DNA from: Halobacteriovoraceae bacterium
GTDB taxonomy: Bacteria; Bdellovibrionota; Bacteriovoracia; Bacteriovoracales; Bacteriovoracaceae
Length of the DNA: 64,000 nt
Direction: 5' to 3'
Assembly (NCBI GenBank): GCA_020635115.1
Contig: JACKAK010000003.1
Coordinates: 248,001-312,000 of the forward strand
Part shown: piece after piece, positions 1 to 8,430 of the stretch
How the letters are laid out: each line of letters starts with the position of its first letter
Position numbering within the stretch: position 1 is the first letter of the stretch
Program-made: the position numbers and the translations under genes
Notes under the pieces: generated by a model
Database searches by the model: none
What the model saw: the letters and a program-made list of their open reading frames with translations, nothing else
What the model was told of the DNA's origin: nothing

Positions 1-1059
1 AAAGGTTTCGGTGAGAGTTCCAATCTGGTTTACCTTGATTAGAATTGCATTGGCCTGTCCCTTTTCAATTCCTTCTTTGAAGATTTTTTTATTTGTTACA
101 AATAGATCATCTCCAACAAGTAAGACCTTATCACCGATGGCCTTTGTCATTTTTACCCAGCCTTCAAAGTCTGCTTCAGCAAGTCCATCTTCAATTGAGT
201 AGATCGGATATTTAGAAATAAAGTTTGAGTAATATTCGATCATTTCATCAGTAGTTAGCGTCTTACCTTGCATGATGTATTTACCATTTTCGTAGAATTC
301 ACTAGCTGCAGCGTCTAGCGCAAGAGAAACATCAACTCCGGGTTTAAGGCCAGCTTGCTCAATGGCCGACAAAATGAGTTCGATGGCCTCTTCATGAGAA
401 TTGAGATTTGGAGCAAATCCTCCTTCGTCGCCAACATTAGTGGAGTAATTTTTGTTTGAGAGAACTTTTTTTAGAGTATGAAAAATCTCTACACCGGCCC
501 TGAGGTTTTCAGAAAAACTTTTCTTCAGATGAGGAACGATCATAAATTCTTGAATATCTAAATTGTTTGAAGCATGTTCTCCACCATTTATTATGTTCAT
601 AAGGGGAGCTGGTAATAGATATTGTCCAACCGGATTTGGTACGTTTAATCTTTCTTTAATATAAGTAAAGAGGTCCATTTTCTCATCAAGAGCTCCAGCT
701 CTACAAGCGGCCATACTGACAGCAAGAATGGCATTGGCCCCTAGGTTACTCTTATATTCAGTTCCATCCATCTCAATCATGGCCAGATCAATTGACTTCA
801 GGTCAGTGACTTCTTTTCCAAGAAGAGCGGGCGCAATTTTATCCTTAATATTTTTCAGAGCATTAAGTACAGATTTCCCCATATAATAGTCTTTTCGCCC
901 ATCTCTTAATTCTAGAGCTTCACGAGATCCTGTAGACGCACCTGAGGGTACTGAGGCCCGGCCAAGATTTCCTAACTCAGTAATGCAATCAACTTCAACG
1001 GTGGGGTTGCCGCGAGAGTCGAGTACTTGACGCGCTATAATATTTGTAATTTTACTCAT
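1..1059 (-). CDS. eno: enolase, C-terminal end cut by window edge
   Basis: Enolase interconverts 2-phosphoglycerate and phosphoenolpyruvate in glycolysis, in the cytoplasm. Reading the minus strand from ATG 1059 gives MSKITNIIARQVLDSRGNPT, the canonical enolase N-terminus, followed by PSGASTGSREALELRDG, NVGDEGGFAPN, SIEDGLAEADFEGW (metal-ligand region), VGDDLFVTN and LIKVNQIGTLTET, the signature that carries the catalytic Lys. 353 of roughly 425 residues are present and the frame is open to base 1, so the stop lies outside the window. An AGGAG sequence stands 8 nt before the ATG. The gene lies 88 bp downstream of the acylphosphatase on the same strand and may share its transcript. Confidence 0.98.
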   Translation of the reverse strand, partial: MSKITNIIARQVLDSRGNPTVEVDCITELGNLGRASVPSGASTGSREALELRDGRKDYYMGKSVLNALKNIKDKIAPALLGKEVTDLKSIDLAMIEMDGTEYKSNLGANAILAVSMAACRAGALDEKMDLFTYIKERLNVPNPVGQYLLPAPLMNIINGGEHASNNLDIQEFMIVPHLKKSFSENLRAGVEIFHTLKKVLSNKNYSTNVGDEGGFAPNLNSHEEAIELILSAIEQAGLKPGVDVSLALDAAASEFYENGKYIMQGKTLTTDEMIEYYSNFISKYPIYSIEDGLAEADFEGWVKMTKAIGDKVLLVGDDLFVTNKKIFKEGIEKGQANAILIKVNQIGTLTETF

Positions 1060-1147
1060 TAAATACTCCTAGGTAAAAGAAGCGAATTCTAGTGAATTTT
1101 CTAAATAATGAAAAGGTGCCAAGCGAAGGAAAAAGGATTTAAAATAT

Positions 1148-1429
1148 TTAATACTTTATATAAAACTTTTGCAGATTATTTGTATTTTCATTAGATTCTA
1201 AGTGTTCGACACTTGTAACTCTGGCCGCAGGAGGGCCGTGGTTGCAAAATTCTATGAGTTTTTGAATATCTTCCTGGGGGCCAAGTGCAAATACTTCGAC
1301 ACTTCCATCATCAAGATTTTTGACATGGCCTTTTAGTTGATTGCAATTTTTCTCAACAAATTCTAAAGTGGATTTCCTAAAGAAGACTCCTTGCACAATA
1401 CCATTTATTTTCAAGTGTAGTTTCTTCAT
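1148..1429 (-). CDS. acyP: acylphosphatase
   Basis: Small cytoplasmic enzyme that hydrolyses acyl phosphates, 93 residues from the chosen start, a normal length for the family. The signature NGIVQGVFFRKS (residues about 9-20) holds the phosphate-binding loop and catalytic Arg, and GHVKNLDDGSVEVFALG supplies the catalytic Asn and strand 3. I chose ATG 1429 because it forms an ATGA overlap with the stop of the upstream MgtC-like gene and gives the usual family N-terminus. The longer open frame to 1453 starts inside mgtC. Translational coupling with the upstream gene is likely. Confidence 0.93.
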   Translation of the reverse strand: MKKLHLKINGIVQGVFFRKSTLEFVEKNCNQLKGHVKNLDDGSVEVFALGPQEDIQKLIEFCNHGPPAARVTSVEHLESNENTNNLQKFYIKY

Positions 1430-2151
1430 AATTTTTGCTCGTGATGATGCCAATTATCGTGATCGATCATTCGATACTTGACTGCGTGAATCTGTAATAA
1501 TCCTTTGATCCTATTCGTGACATCAATTATCTTTTTGGGATTGATATCCATATAAACATGGAGATGTGTTTTTCCTGTGTCATCTGAATAGATTTCTTCA
1601 TATACCTTAATGACTTCGTCGGCCTCTTTCTGACAAATATTTAAAACATAGTCCTTAACCGATGTTTTAGACAAAACTTCTAAATGATAAGTTTCTTTAA
1701 GTTTGAGTATTTTATAAAATGGCCCTAAAAGATTGAGCACTACTAAAATTGTTATGGTAAATAAAGTTGCAATCAGTGGATAGCCACACCCAATAGTCAC
1801 ACCAATGGCCGCAACAACCCAAATTGTTGCAGCGGTAGTTAATCCCTTAACCCCCCCTTTTCCTTGAATAATTGCTCCTGCTCCTAAAAAACCAATACCA
1901 GAAACAATTTGAGCGGATGTTCTATTTGGATCAACTACGTTATGCACTCCATCCATGAGTAAGTGAGAAACAGCTGTATAGAGTGTAGCTCCAAGGCATA
2001 TGAGAATATTTGTTTTCACCCCGGCATCTTTCATTTTCCTTTCTCTATCTATACCAATCAGACCGCCTAAAACCATAGCTGCGACTATTTTAATTCCCAT
2101 CCCCAAATAGATGGACACGGACCCTAAAATTTCAATTTGAATATTTTGCAT
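1426..2151 (-). CDS. MgtC/SapB family membrane protein
   Basis: About 241-residue inner-membrane protein of the MgtC/SapB family. Family-typical segments are visible: GGLIGIDRERKMKDAGVKTN near residues 30-50, SAQIVSGIGFLGAGAIIQ near 80-97, and GVKGLTTAATIWVVAAIG. Roughly four or five hydrophobic helices fill residues 10-150. The last 75 residues are soluble and resemble the ACT-like tail of MgtC. The family is associated with survival in low magnesium and with modulation of the F-ATPase in pathogens; the role here is unknown. ATG 2151 follows AAGGA at 8 nt; a GTG one codon earlier (2154) is an equally possible start. The stop overlaps the acylphosphatase start. Confidence 0.92.
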   Translation of the reverse strand: MQNIQIEILGSVSIYLGMGIKIVAAMVLGGLIGIDRERKMKDAGVKTNILICLGATLYTAVSHLLMDGVHNVVDPNRTSAQIVSGIGFLGAGAIIQGKGGVKGLTTAATIWVVAAIGVTIGCGYPLIATLFTITILVVLNLLGPFYKILKLKETYHLEVLSKTSVKDYVLNICQKEADEVIKVYEEIYSDDTGKTHLHVYMDINPKKIIDVTNRIKGLLQIHAVKYRMIDHDNWHHHEQKL

Positions 2152-2218
2152 CACCCATTTCCTTCTGCAGTAAAGTTACGTATCATTCAGATAATTAACC
2201 ATTTTAACGCAAGAGTTT

Positions 2219-3340
2219 ATGAAAAGACCAGGTATTGTTCACTTCTTGGCCATAAAAACGAACCATTCCATACAAGTTAGGGCAGCACTTACATTAAAAA
2301 ATTATGAATTCAAGAAAAAATCAGAATTTGGACAATCTATGCCTGCTTTTCCAATTCAAAGTTTTTCTCTGATGGCCCATGAGTTTTTTACGATAAAACT
2401 AGTCGGAGTGACTGAGGACAGGGCAGAAATTTTTAAAAAGTCGATTGATTCAGACTCTGTTGGAAATTTTTATTTCAAAATTCCACTGAATGAGTCGACG
2501 AATAAAATTAAAACAATTCAAGTCTATGAAACTTCCTACGCTCCAGGGATGGAATTATTAGTGGGGAGTTACTTTATTTACACGATTCAAGATCCAAAAC
2601 ATATAATCATTTCAGATTTCGATAAAACGCTGGCCGACACACGTTATTCAACAACAAGTGATGTTTATAAGTCTTTGTCTAGTCCAGTTGAGGTTTTCCC
2701 AACTTTAGATAAAAGTGTAGAGAAGATTAAACGTTTTATTGATGAAGGTTATCATCCCTTCATCTTAACTGCCTCACCTCACTTTTATGAAGAAGCTATT
2801 AGGGATTGGTTGTATCAACATAAGATTTTTAGTGCTGGAATTTTTCTCAAAGATTACCGACAAATTTTTTCTTTAACTCTGGGGGAACTCTCTCCAAAAG
2901 ACTTAAAAACCCAGGGACTATACAAGATGGGACATCTCTTCTCAATCCTCTCAATGACTGGCATACCTCAGAAGCTTGTATTAATGGGAGATAACTTTGA
3001 ATCTGATCCTACAATCTATGTGACACTTGCGGCACTGCTCATTCAATCGCAAGGGCCCTGGTCGATTTGGAAAAAACTCAAAAATTTCGAATCTTTTAAG
3101 TTATCTTCAAAGCAAGATCAGTACTTTCTAAGTAAAATTTATCAATTAGAAAATAAGCTTAATCAAGAAAAAGAGTATCGAGGGGATGATCTAAATATTG
3201 AAATAAAAATCTTTATTCGTAGAAAATCAACTGAACAAGAAGTTCATATTCCCAAAGACTATTTTCCAGAACTTCATCATTTGATTGAACTCTATGATGG
3301 TTATGGTGAAGATGATGCTAAAGTTTCAGAAATAAAATAA
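2219..3340 (+). CDS. App1/LNS2-like HAD phosphatase
   Basis: 373-residue protein that resembles the App1 (LNS2-type) phosphatidate phosphatase family. An N-terminal beta-rich region (about 1-130) precedes a HAD-type domain with motif I SDFDKTLADT near 132-141 (both Asp present), motif II ILTAS near 182, and GDNFESD near 256-262. The family dephosphorylates phosphatidic acid in fungi; the substrate here is inferred only. There is no signal peptide, so it is probably cytoplasmic. The last 50 residues are charged and not part of the HAD fold. Its end overlaps the convergent hydrolase gene by 40 bp. A second, secreted paralogue lies at 30874-31977. Confidence 0.8.
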   Translation: MKRPGIVHFLAIKTNHSIQVRAALTLKNYEFKKKSEFGQSMPAFPIQSFSLMAHEFFTIKLVGVTEDRAEIFKKSIDSDSVGNFYFKIPLNESTNKIKTIQVYETSYAPGMELLVGSYFIYTIQDPKHIIISDFDKTLADTRYSTTSDVYKSLSSPVEVFPTLDKSVEKIKRFIDEGYHPFILTASPHFYEEAIRDWLYQHKIFSAGIFLKDYRQIFSLTLGELSPKDLKTQGLYKMGHLFSILSMTGIPQKLVLMGDNFESDPTIYVTLAALLIQSQGPWSIWKKLKNFESFKLSSKQDQYFLSKIYQLENKLNQEKEYRGDDLNIEIKIFIRRKSTEQEVHIPKDYFPELHHLIELYDGYGEDDAKVSEIK

Positions 3341-4272
3341 TTCTCTTCATCAATGAATTTTTTAAATTGATAAAGATAGAGACGATATCTAATTGCAGTC
3401 AAGACGTGTCCTGCGTGAATGATAATTTTGTTTGGTCTGTTAAAACTCTCCCATAATTGATATTGCGTATCAGTTGGTACAGAACTATCGTAATTACCTA
3501 TCATCATGAATATATCATTTCTAGATCTTCTTTGGGCAAATACTAAGGGATCAAGCAAAATATGTTCTTTGAGATAGTTTTCAAAATTTCTCTTTTTTTG
3601 AAATCCCTCTAATCCCATTCGTATAGATCTATAATTTTCAATAATACTTTGTTGTGAACTGGTTAGTATTTGGGGAATATTTCCTCCACCTACAATAATT
3701 ATTGATTTTTTTATTCTAAGGTCTACCCCGGTGACTAATGCGGTTCGAATTCCCCCTAGACTCACACCAAAAGCACTAATATTTTGAGAGTCAATATTTT
3801 CATGAGCTAAGGCGTAATCAATTAATTTTTGAATAGAAACTGTGGAGCGAATGAGAAAATCATCAATATCAGCTAATTCCCTATTAGGATCGGCGATATT
3901 TTGATTGAGTCTTGCAATGATGGCCGTATGGCCGCGGTTTGCAAAATAGCGGGCAACATCTCGTTCAAGTAAAATTTCACCTTCAATTGAAGGCATAATC
4001 ATTATCAGAGGTCTTCGCCCACTTAGTTTTGATCGATAGAGGCCAAAGCTAATAATATCACGTTGAGAAGTTATTGGGTCCATCGTTTCAAGTTGTCCCT
4101 CAAATTGTATATGAGATTTAGAATCACTGACTTGTTGTATTGAGTATGGTTCATCACGTTTATCGTACTCAAATTTTGATAATCTACGTTCAAGTTCGAG
4201 TTGCGATAAATTGGAGGCCAGGAGTGTATTAGCTTTAATAATTAAAAGGATTAAAATATTTTTTTTTATCAT
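3301..4272 (-). CDS. secreted alpha/beta-hydrolase-like protein
   Basis: 323 residues from ATG 4272, which I prefer over the frame opening at 4302 because it starts a clean signal peptide (MIKKNILILLIIKANTLLAS) behind an AGAGAG sequence. The mature protein has alpha/beta-hydrolase marks: nucleophile elbow GVSLGG near residue 168, an acidic GNYDSSVPTD near 260 and HAGHV near 286, in the order Ser-Asp-His. It is probably a periplasmic esterase or dienelactone-hydrolase-like enzyme; the substrate is unknown. It lies 73 bp after the small membrane protein gene on the same strand and overlaps the end of the App1-like gene tail to tail. Confidence 0.78.
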   Translation of the reverse strand: MIKKNILILLIIKANTLLASNLSQLELERRLSKFEYDKRDEPYSIQQVSDSKSHIQFEGQLETMDPITSQRDIISFGLYRSKLSGRRPLIMIMPSIEGEILLERDVARYFANRGHTAIIARLNQNIADPNRELADIDDFLIRSTVSIQKLIDYALAHENIDSQNISAFGVSLGGIRTALVTGVDLRIKKSIIIVGGGNIPQILTSSQQSIIENYRSIRMGLEGFQKKRNFENYLKEHILLDPLVFAQRRSRNDIFMMIGNYDSSVPTDTQYQLWESFNRPNKIIIHAGHVLTAIRYRLYLYQFKKFIDEENYFISETLASSSP

Positions 4273-4345
4273 GATAAACTCTCTTTTAAGGTTTATCGTC
4301 AATATATTGTAGAATGTGAGAAGCTGTCACATAAAGTCAATTTAA

Positions 4346-4588
4346 TCAATTCATGAGCAAAAATTGCGGGGCAAATAAGATGATTTGCAAAATTGATAAT
4401 CTAAGACCCAACTGATGAATTTTTTGAACTTTTTGTGGGCCATAATATTTTTTCAAAGCTCTTGTTAGGGGTAGTTTATCAAAATCAAATTCAATAATTT
4501 CAAGATAGATACGAATTGCGGCCAGAACAAGGCACACTAATATTAAGACTTTATTTTCTCCAATAATGTATTCCGTGTAAAGATCCAT
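4346..4588 (-). CDS. small membrane protein of unknown function
   Basis: 80 residues with two hydrophobic segments (about 13-30 and 62-79) separated by a charged stretch containing KKYYGPQKVQK. I do not recognise the family. The start is well supported by GAGGTG 5 nt before the ATG. It is the first gene of a possible two-gene unit with the secreted hydrolase downstream. Confidence 0.6.
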   Translation of the reverse strand: MDLYTEYIIGENKVLILVCLVLAAIRIYLEIIEFDFDKLPLTRALKKYYGPQKVQKIHQLGLRLSILQIILFAPQFLLMN

Positions 4589-4897
4589 AACACCTCGCTT
4601 GGTCTAAATCTTTTCGTCAAAATTTTTGTAGTAATGAGTACTTAAAAATGAACGGCATTAATTTCTATATCTGGCATGCTCTAGTCGATCAAAGAGTTCC
4701 CTGAAAACAAAAGAAGAAGTTTTATCTATTAGAGTTTAGTCTAAAAGTACATAGGAATTAACATATAATTAAAGGTTACCAAGAAGCACTAAGCTATTAT
4801 ATTGTAGTCCGGATTTTACAGAGTGTTAAAGAGCTACGATCTTATTATTTTCATGAATTTTTCATAAGATTCTTAAAATTTATATTCAAGAGTATTT
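4589..4897. other. 309-bp stretch without a recognisable gene
   Basis: It separates the small membrane protein from carbonic anhydrase, both on the minus strand, so it should hold the promoter of the small protein gene and the 3' end of the carbonic anhydrase transcript. The only hairpin I see is a 5-bp ATGAA/TTCAT near 4853-4865. The longest open frames are under 20 codons and lack a good ribosome binding site. I see nothing else. Confidence 0.5.
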
Positions 4898-5524
4898 TCA
4901 ATCAAGATGATAAATTTCCATTATACTATTTAAGATGGTTTCAAAGTCAATTTTAAGATCAATAAGCTTTCCAGTATGAACATCAAAAACCCACCCGTAG
5001 ACTTTTAGGCCTCTTCCCCTGAAAGCTTTCTGAACACTTGCTGTCTTTATAGCATTCACACATTGTTCCTGAATATTTAACTCAACTAATCTCTGATATC
5101 TTTGTTCTTCGTTATCAATTGAATTTAGCTCTCTTCGATGCAGTCTATACACATCCCTGATATTTCTGAGCCAAGGATTGAGTATACCCAGATCTTTACT
5201 TTCTAGAGCAGCTTTCACTCCTCCACACCCATAGTGTCCACATATGATTATATGATCAACTTCGAGGTGAATAACCGCGTATTCAATAACACTCATAACA
5301 TTCAGATCTATACTACTTACCATATTGGCAATATTTCTATGAACAAAAACTTCTCCAGGATTTGCCCCCATAAGTTCTTCGGCCGTCACTCGACTATCGG
5401 AACAACCGATATAGAGAATTTTTGGTTTTTGTCCACGCCCTAGATTTTTAAAAAAATCTTGGTCTTGTGCCAGTTTTTGTCCAATCCAATCTTTATTATT
5501 TTTTAAAATTTTATCTATATCCAT
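4898..5524 (-). CDS. can: beta-class carbonic anhydrase
   Basis: Cytoplasmic zinc enzyme that hydrates CO2 to bicarbonate; 208 residues, typical of the bacterial beta class. Zinc ligands are visible: CSDSR near residue 41 (Cys plus the Asp-Arg dyad) and HYGCGGV near 97-103 (His and Cys). HRNIAN and the segment LGILNPWLRNI are also family-typical. It starts at ATG 5524 without a strong Shine-Dalgarno sequence. The upstream gene (Ntn hydrolase) is divergent, so this gene is probably transcribed alone. Confidence 0.96.
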   Translation of the reverse strand: MDIDKILKNNKDWIGQKLAQDQDFFKNLGRGQKPKILYIGCSDSRVTAEELMGANPGEVFVHRNIANMVSSIDLNVMSVIEYAVIHLEVDHIIICGHYGCGGVKAALESKDLGILNPWLRNIRDVYRLHRRELNSIDNEEQRYQRLVELNIQEQCVNAIKTASVQKAFRGRGLKVYGWVFDVHTGKLIDLKIDFETILNSIMEIYHLD

Positions 5525-5780
5525 AAAAAATCATTTTGTTATTAGTCATCTTTTTGCAACGCAACTTCTAGGCGTATTTACGAGCATATTATTCGCTGTT
5601 GTGTCCAATTCGTCAATTGAACAAATCTCAACTCAATACTCACCATAATTGCTTCGATTTAATGTTTGAAATTTGTTATGATCCCCTAAAGTTTGCAAAG
5701 CACAATTCTTTTGTAAAACAATGTTTTGCCCATCATGGAGAGAAACTTTTAGTGCATACGTGAAGGAGACATTTGGTTTT

Positions 5781-7418
5781 ATGATCCAAGAAAATGTTGA
5801 ACAAAATAAACTTCCCATTATAGAATTATTTGGAGATGTAGAAGAGTGTTTTTACCAATTAGGTCTCAAAGATAAAGGAAGAGTTAAAGAAATTCTCAGA
5901 CATATCTTTTCACTTTTGGGTACTCGTTCAAAAACGTTCAACACCATCATTCATGAAACAATAAAACAAGTCCTCGCTAAAACCATGTCGCGTGATAAAT
6001 TTTATAACAATTTATCTGCCTATGCCGAAGGCCTTGATCATCCTTTTGAAGATATACTTTTTGCTTTTCTGATTCCCGAACTGATGTGTTGTTTATCAAA
6101 ATGGATGCCTTCAGTTCATTCAAGTATGTTTGGTTGTTCGTCGTTTTTTGCCCTCAATGAAAGTGGAAATCCACTACATTTTCGTGTGTTGGATTTTCCT
6201 TTGGCGCAAAGTTACGATTCAAAAGAAAGAGTCGTGAAGTGGAAAGTTAGAAATGATCTTGAAATATTTTCTTTAGGAACTTCAGGTCTTCCCTATCCTT
6301 CCATTACGGCCATGACAAATAAGGGCGTCACACTGGCCATTCATCAGAAATTTTTAGATAAATTAAATTTAAAAGGTGAATCAATATTTGAAATTGCTTT
6401 TGAAGTTTTAACAAATTCAAATTCGGCCGAAGATGCTTTAAATTTTTTAAAAACTGTTGAATCATTCAGTAGTTGGGGAATCTATATGTCTTTCCCTGAC
6501 AAAAAAGTGTTAGCATGTGATTTGATGGGAGCTGAGGTTAGAGGAGATATTTATGCACTAAAACCTGGTGATATTCTCTATTTCAATAATATGCCTGAAG
6601 ATCCTTCTTTTGATCAAGGCCAATATATTCCCTATGGGCTAAAAGACTATAATATCATGAGGCGAACATGTGCAATTCAAAAAATTGAAAAACTTAAACA
6701 ATTTCCTAAATTATGTCATAAAGATTTTTTTACAGAAATTGCTTCTCCCTATTTACCACCTCTTTATGAAGACAAAGATTGGAATCTTGACTGCATAACC
6801 CCTTCGTCCATGTTATGTGTAAGCTTCAATGCAAAAGAAGAAGAATGTTACTTTGTTTCAGGAAGTGCACCTAAAATCTATAATGGGAATGCAATAAAAA
6901 TTTCAAAATGTTTTTCAGGCCTAATTCAGGAATTTATGCATGAAAAAAATTCGAGGACTCCACTTAATTATAAACAGGGGATGATGGATCTCATCTACGC
7001 GCAAAGAGCGCAAGACCTTCATGATATACATAAGAATTATCATCACTTACAAATGGCCATTGGGCATTTTGAAGATTTCCCGATTCACAATATTGCTCAA
7101 TTCTATTTTTTGGTTTCACAATTCATCCACGATAAACACAGAAGAGTTAGGGCCAGACTACTGGAAGAATTTAAGGCCATAAAAACCAATCTTCCTCCGT
7201 ACTTGAAAGATCAATCTCTACTTTTCATTATGAGGTTAGAAAAAATTCTTGGCAATGAAATCACTGTAAAAAAATCTGAAATCACCAATAAAAAATTGCA
7301 AAGCTTATATGAATTTGAACAGAAAATGCCAAAGCTATTCTTTCATCAAATTATCAGCTCAACAATGAATCCTCGTATTGAGCTATTAGACATAATCTAT
7401 GGGCATCAAATCGTTTAA
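5781..7418 (+). CDS. C45-type Ntn-hydrolase-like protein
   Basis: 545 residues. The segment FGCSSFFALNESGNPLHFR (about residues 114-132) followed by LDFPL matches the pattern of the C45 acyltransferase/linear-amide hydrolase families, in which an internal Cys followed by Ser or Thr is freed by self-cleavage and becomes the nucleophile. AMTNKGVTLAIHQK and SWGIYMSFPDKKVL also fit that fold. The N-terminal 110 residues would be the propeptide or alpha chain. The C-terminal 200 residues are helical and unassigned. ATG 5781 has AAGGAG 12 nt upstream; the frame is open to 5721, but that ATG has no Shine-Dalgarno. There is no signal peptide. The substrate is unknown. Confidence 0.65.
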   Translation: MIQENVEQNKLPIIELFGDVEECFYQLGLKDKGRVKEILRHIFSLLGTRSKTFNTIIHETIKQVLAKTMSRDKFYNNLSAYAEGLDHPFEDILFAFLIPELMCCLSKWMPSVHSSMFGCSSFFALNESGNPLHFRVLDFPLAQSYDSKERVVKWKVRNDLEIFSLGTSGLPYPSITAMTNKGVTLAIHQKFLDKLNLKGESIFEIAFEVLTNSNSAEDALNFLKTVESFSSWGIYMSFPDKKVLACDLMGAEVRGDIYALKPGDILYFNNMPEDPSFDQGQYIPYGLKDYNIMRRTCAIQKIEKLKQFPKLCHKDFFTEIASPYLPPLYEDKDWNLDCITPSSMLCVSFNAKEEECYFVSGSAPKIYNGNAIKISKCFSGLIQEFMHEKNSRTPLNYKQGMMDLIYAQRAQDLHDIHKNYHHLQMAIGHFEDFPIHNIAQFYFLVSQFIHDKHRRVRARLLEEFKAIKTNLPPYLKDQSLLFIMRLEKILGNEITVKKSEITNKKLQSLYEFEQKMPKLFFHQIISSTMNPRIELLDIIYGHQIV

Positions 7419-7424
7419 AAATAA

Positions 7425-8288
7425 TTAATTTTTAAATTCTATGCTACCCAATCCAAATTTACCAATAATCTCAAAATGACTTAGATCAGGATCACCAGGA
7501 TTTAAAACCCTAATACCGTGAGCAACTTTTCTAAAATCATCCCATCTGTCACTTGTAGACTCGGTATAAACAATTCTCACTGGCCTTCCACTTTTTACAA
7601 CTTGCTCAGCGTACTGACACATTTTTTCACCATAGATATTGAACATTTCTTTTTTTACTTCTTGTTCATTTTTCTTTTTTAAATCCGACTTAATCTTAAC
7701 TACTCCAGTGTTTAATTCTAAAACGCAATCTACATCATATGAACGAACCCAACGGCCAATTCTTCTTTCAACTCTAGCAATTTTTCCAAAATTGGTTCTT
7801 AATGGCCCTTCTTGTCTGGTATCCAAAGATTCCATCATTTCGAGAGGTAATTTATCTTTTACGTATTGATTAAGCTCTTCTACTGCCACAATTTTGTAAT
7901 CACCTTCATTAATATCAAAATCTAATCCTGATTCTACAATATATGAAAAAGCATATGTTTTATATTGGTCTAAATAATCAATTTTATCTGTAAGATTTTT
8001 AACATCTTCGGCCAGTTCGAAATCAAAGAGTGTTCCGGGAAATTCTGTTTGACCAACTTGATCAAACGCTCCTGAATAGAGGGTCAATTCATTTGAATCG
8101 AAGAAAAAACTCTTATTGTTGTTATGAAGACCGATCTTTCCTATAAAGATACCAGATCTGGCCACAGGGCCTCCATCATGTGAGATGGGAGCTTGAATTG
8201 ATGTATCGGTATCTCCACTGTCAAAAGCAAAAGATCCAAATGACAATATTGAAGCAAGTGTAATGAATGAAATTTTAGAATAGATCAT
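7425..8288 (-). CDS. secreted protein of unknown function
   Basis: 287 residues with a signal peptide (about 1-21, ending SFGSFAF). The mature protein is acidic at its start (DSGDTDTS) and then mixed alpha/beta, with no motif I recognise. GAGGG 7 nt before ATG supports the start. Six bases separate its stop from the convergent Ntn-hydrolase gene, and no terminator is evident between them. A 13-bp palindrome (GTTAGA-A-TCTAAC, 8313-8325) lies just upstream and could be an operator. Confidence 0.7.
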   Translation of the reverse strand: MIYSKISFITLASILSFGSFAFDSGDTDTSIQAPISHDGGPVARSGIFIGKIGLHNNNKSFFFDSNELTLYSGAFDQVGQTEFPGTLFDFELAEDVKNLTDKIDYLDQYKTYAFSYIVESGLDFDINEGDYKIVAVEELNQYVKDKLPLEMMESLDTRQEGPLRTNFGKIARVERRIGRWVRSYDVDCVLELNTGVVKIKSDLKKKNEQEVKKEMFNIYGEKMCQYAEQVVKSGRPVRIVYTESTSDRWDDFRKVAHGIRVLNPGDPDLSHFEIIGKFGLGSIEFKN

Positions 8289-8430
8289 GAGAATACCCTC
8301 AAAAATGAATTTGTTAGAATCTAACTAACAGTTTTCATTATTTTCTACAATATCCTGTGTAGTAATTTCGTGGTTTTAATTTTGAATTAAGTAAAGTTGA
8401 ATTGTTTAATTACTTTTTCTAGGAATCAAC

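Noticed and set aside
8313..8325. Palindrome GTTAGA-A-TCTAAC upstream of the secreted gene at 7425-8288
   Set aside because: It could be an operator, but a 13-bp AT-rich palindrome can be chance and no regulator is nearby.
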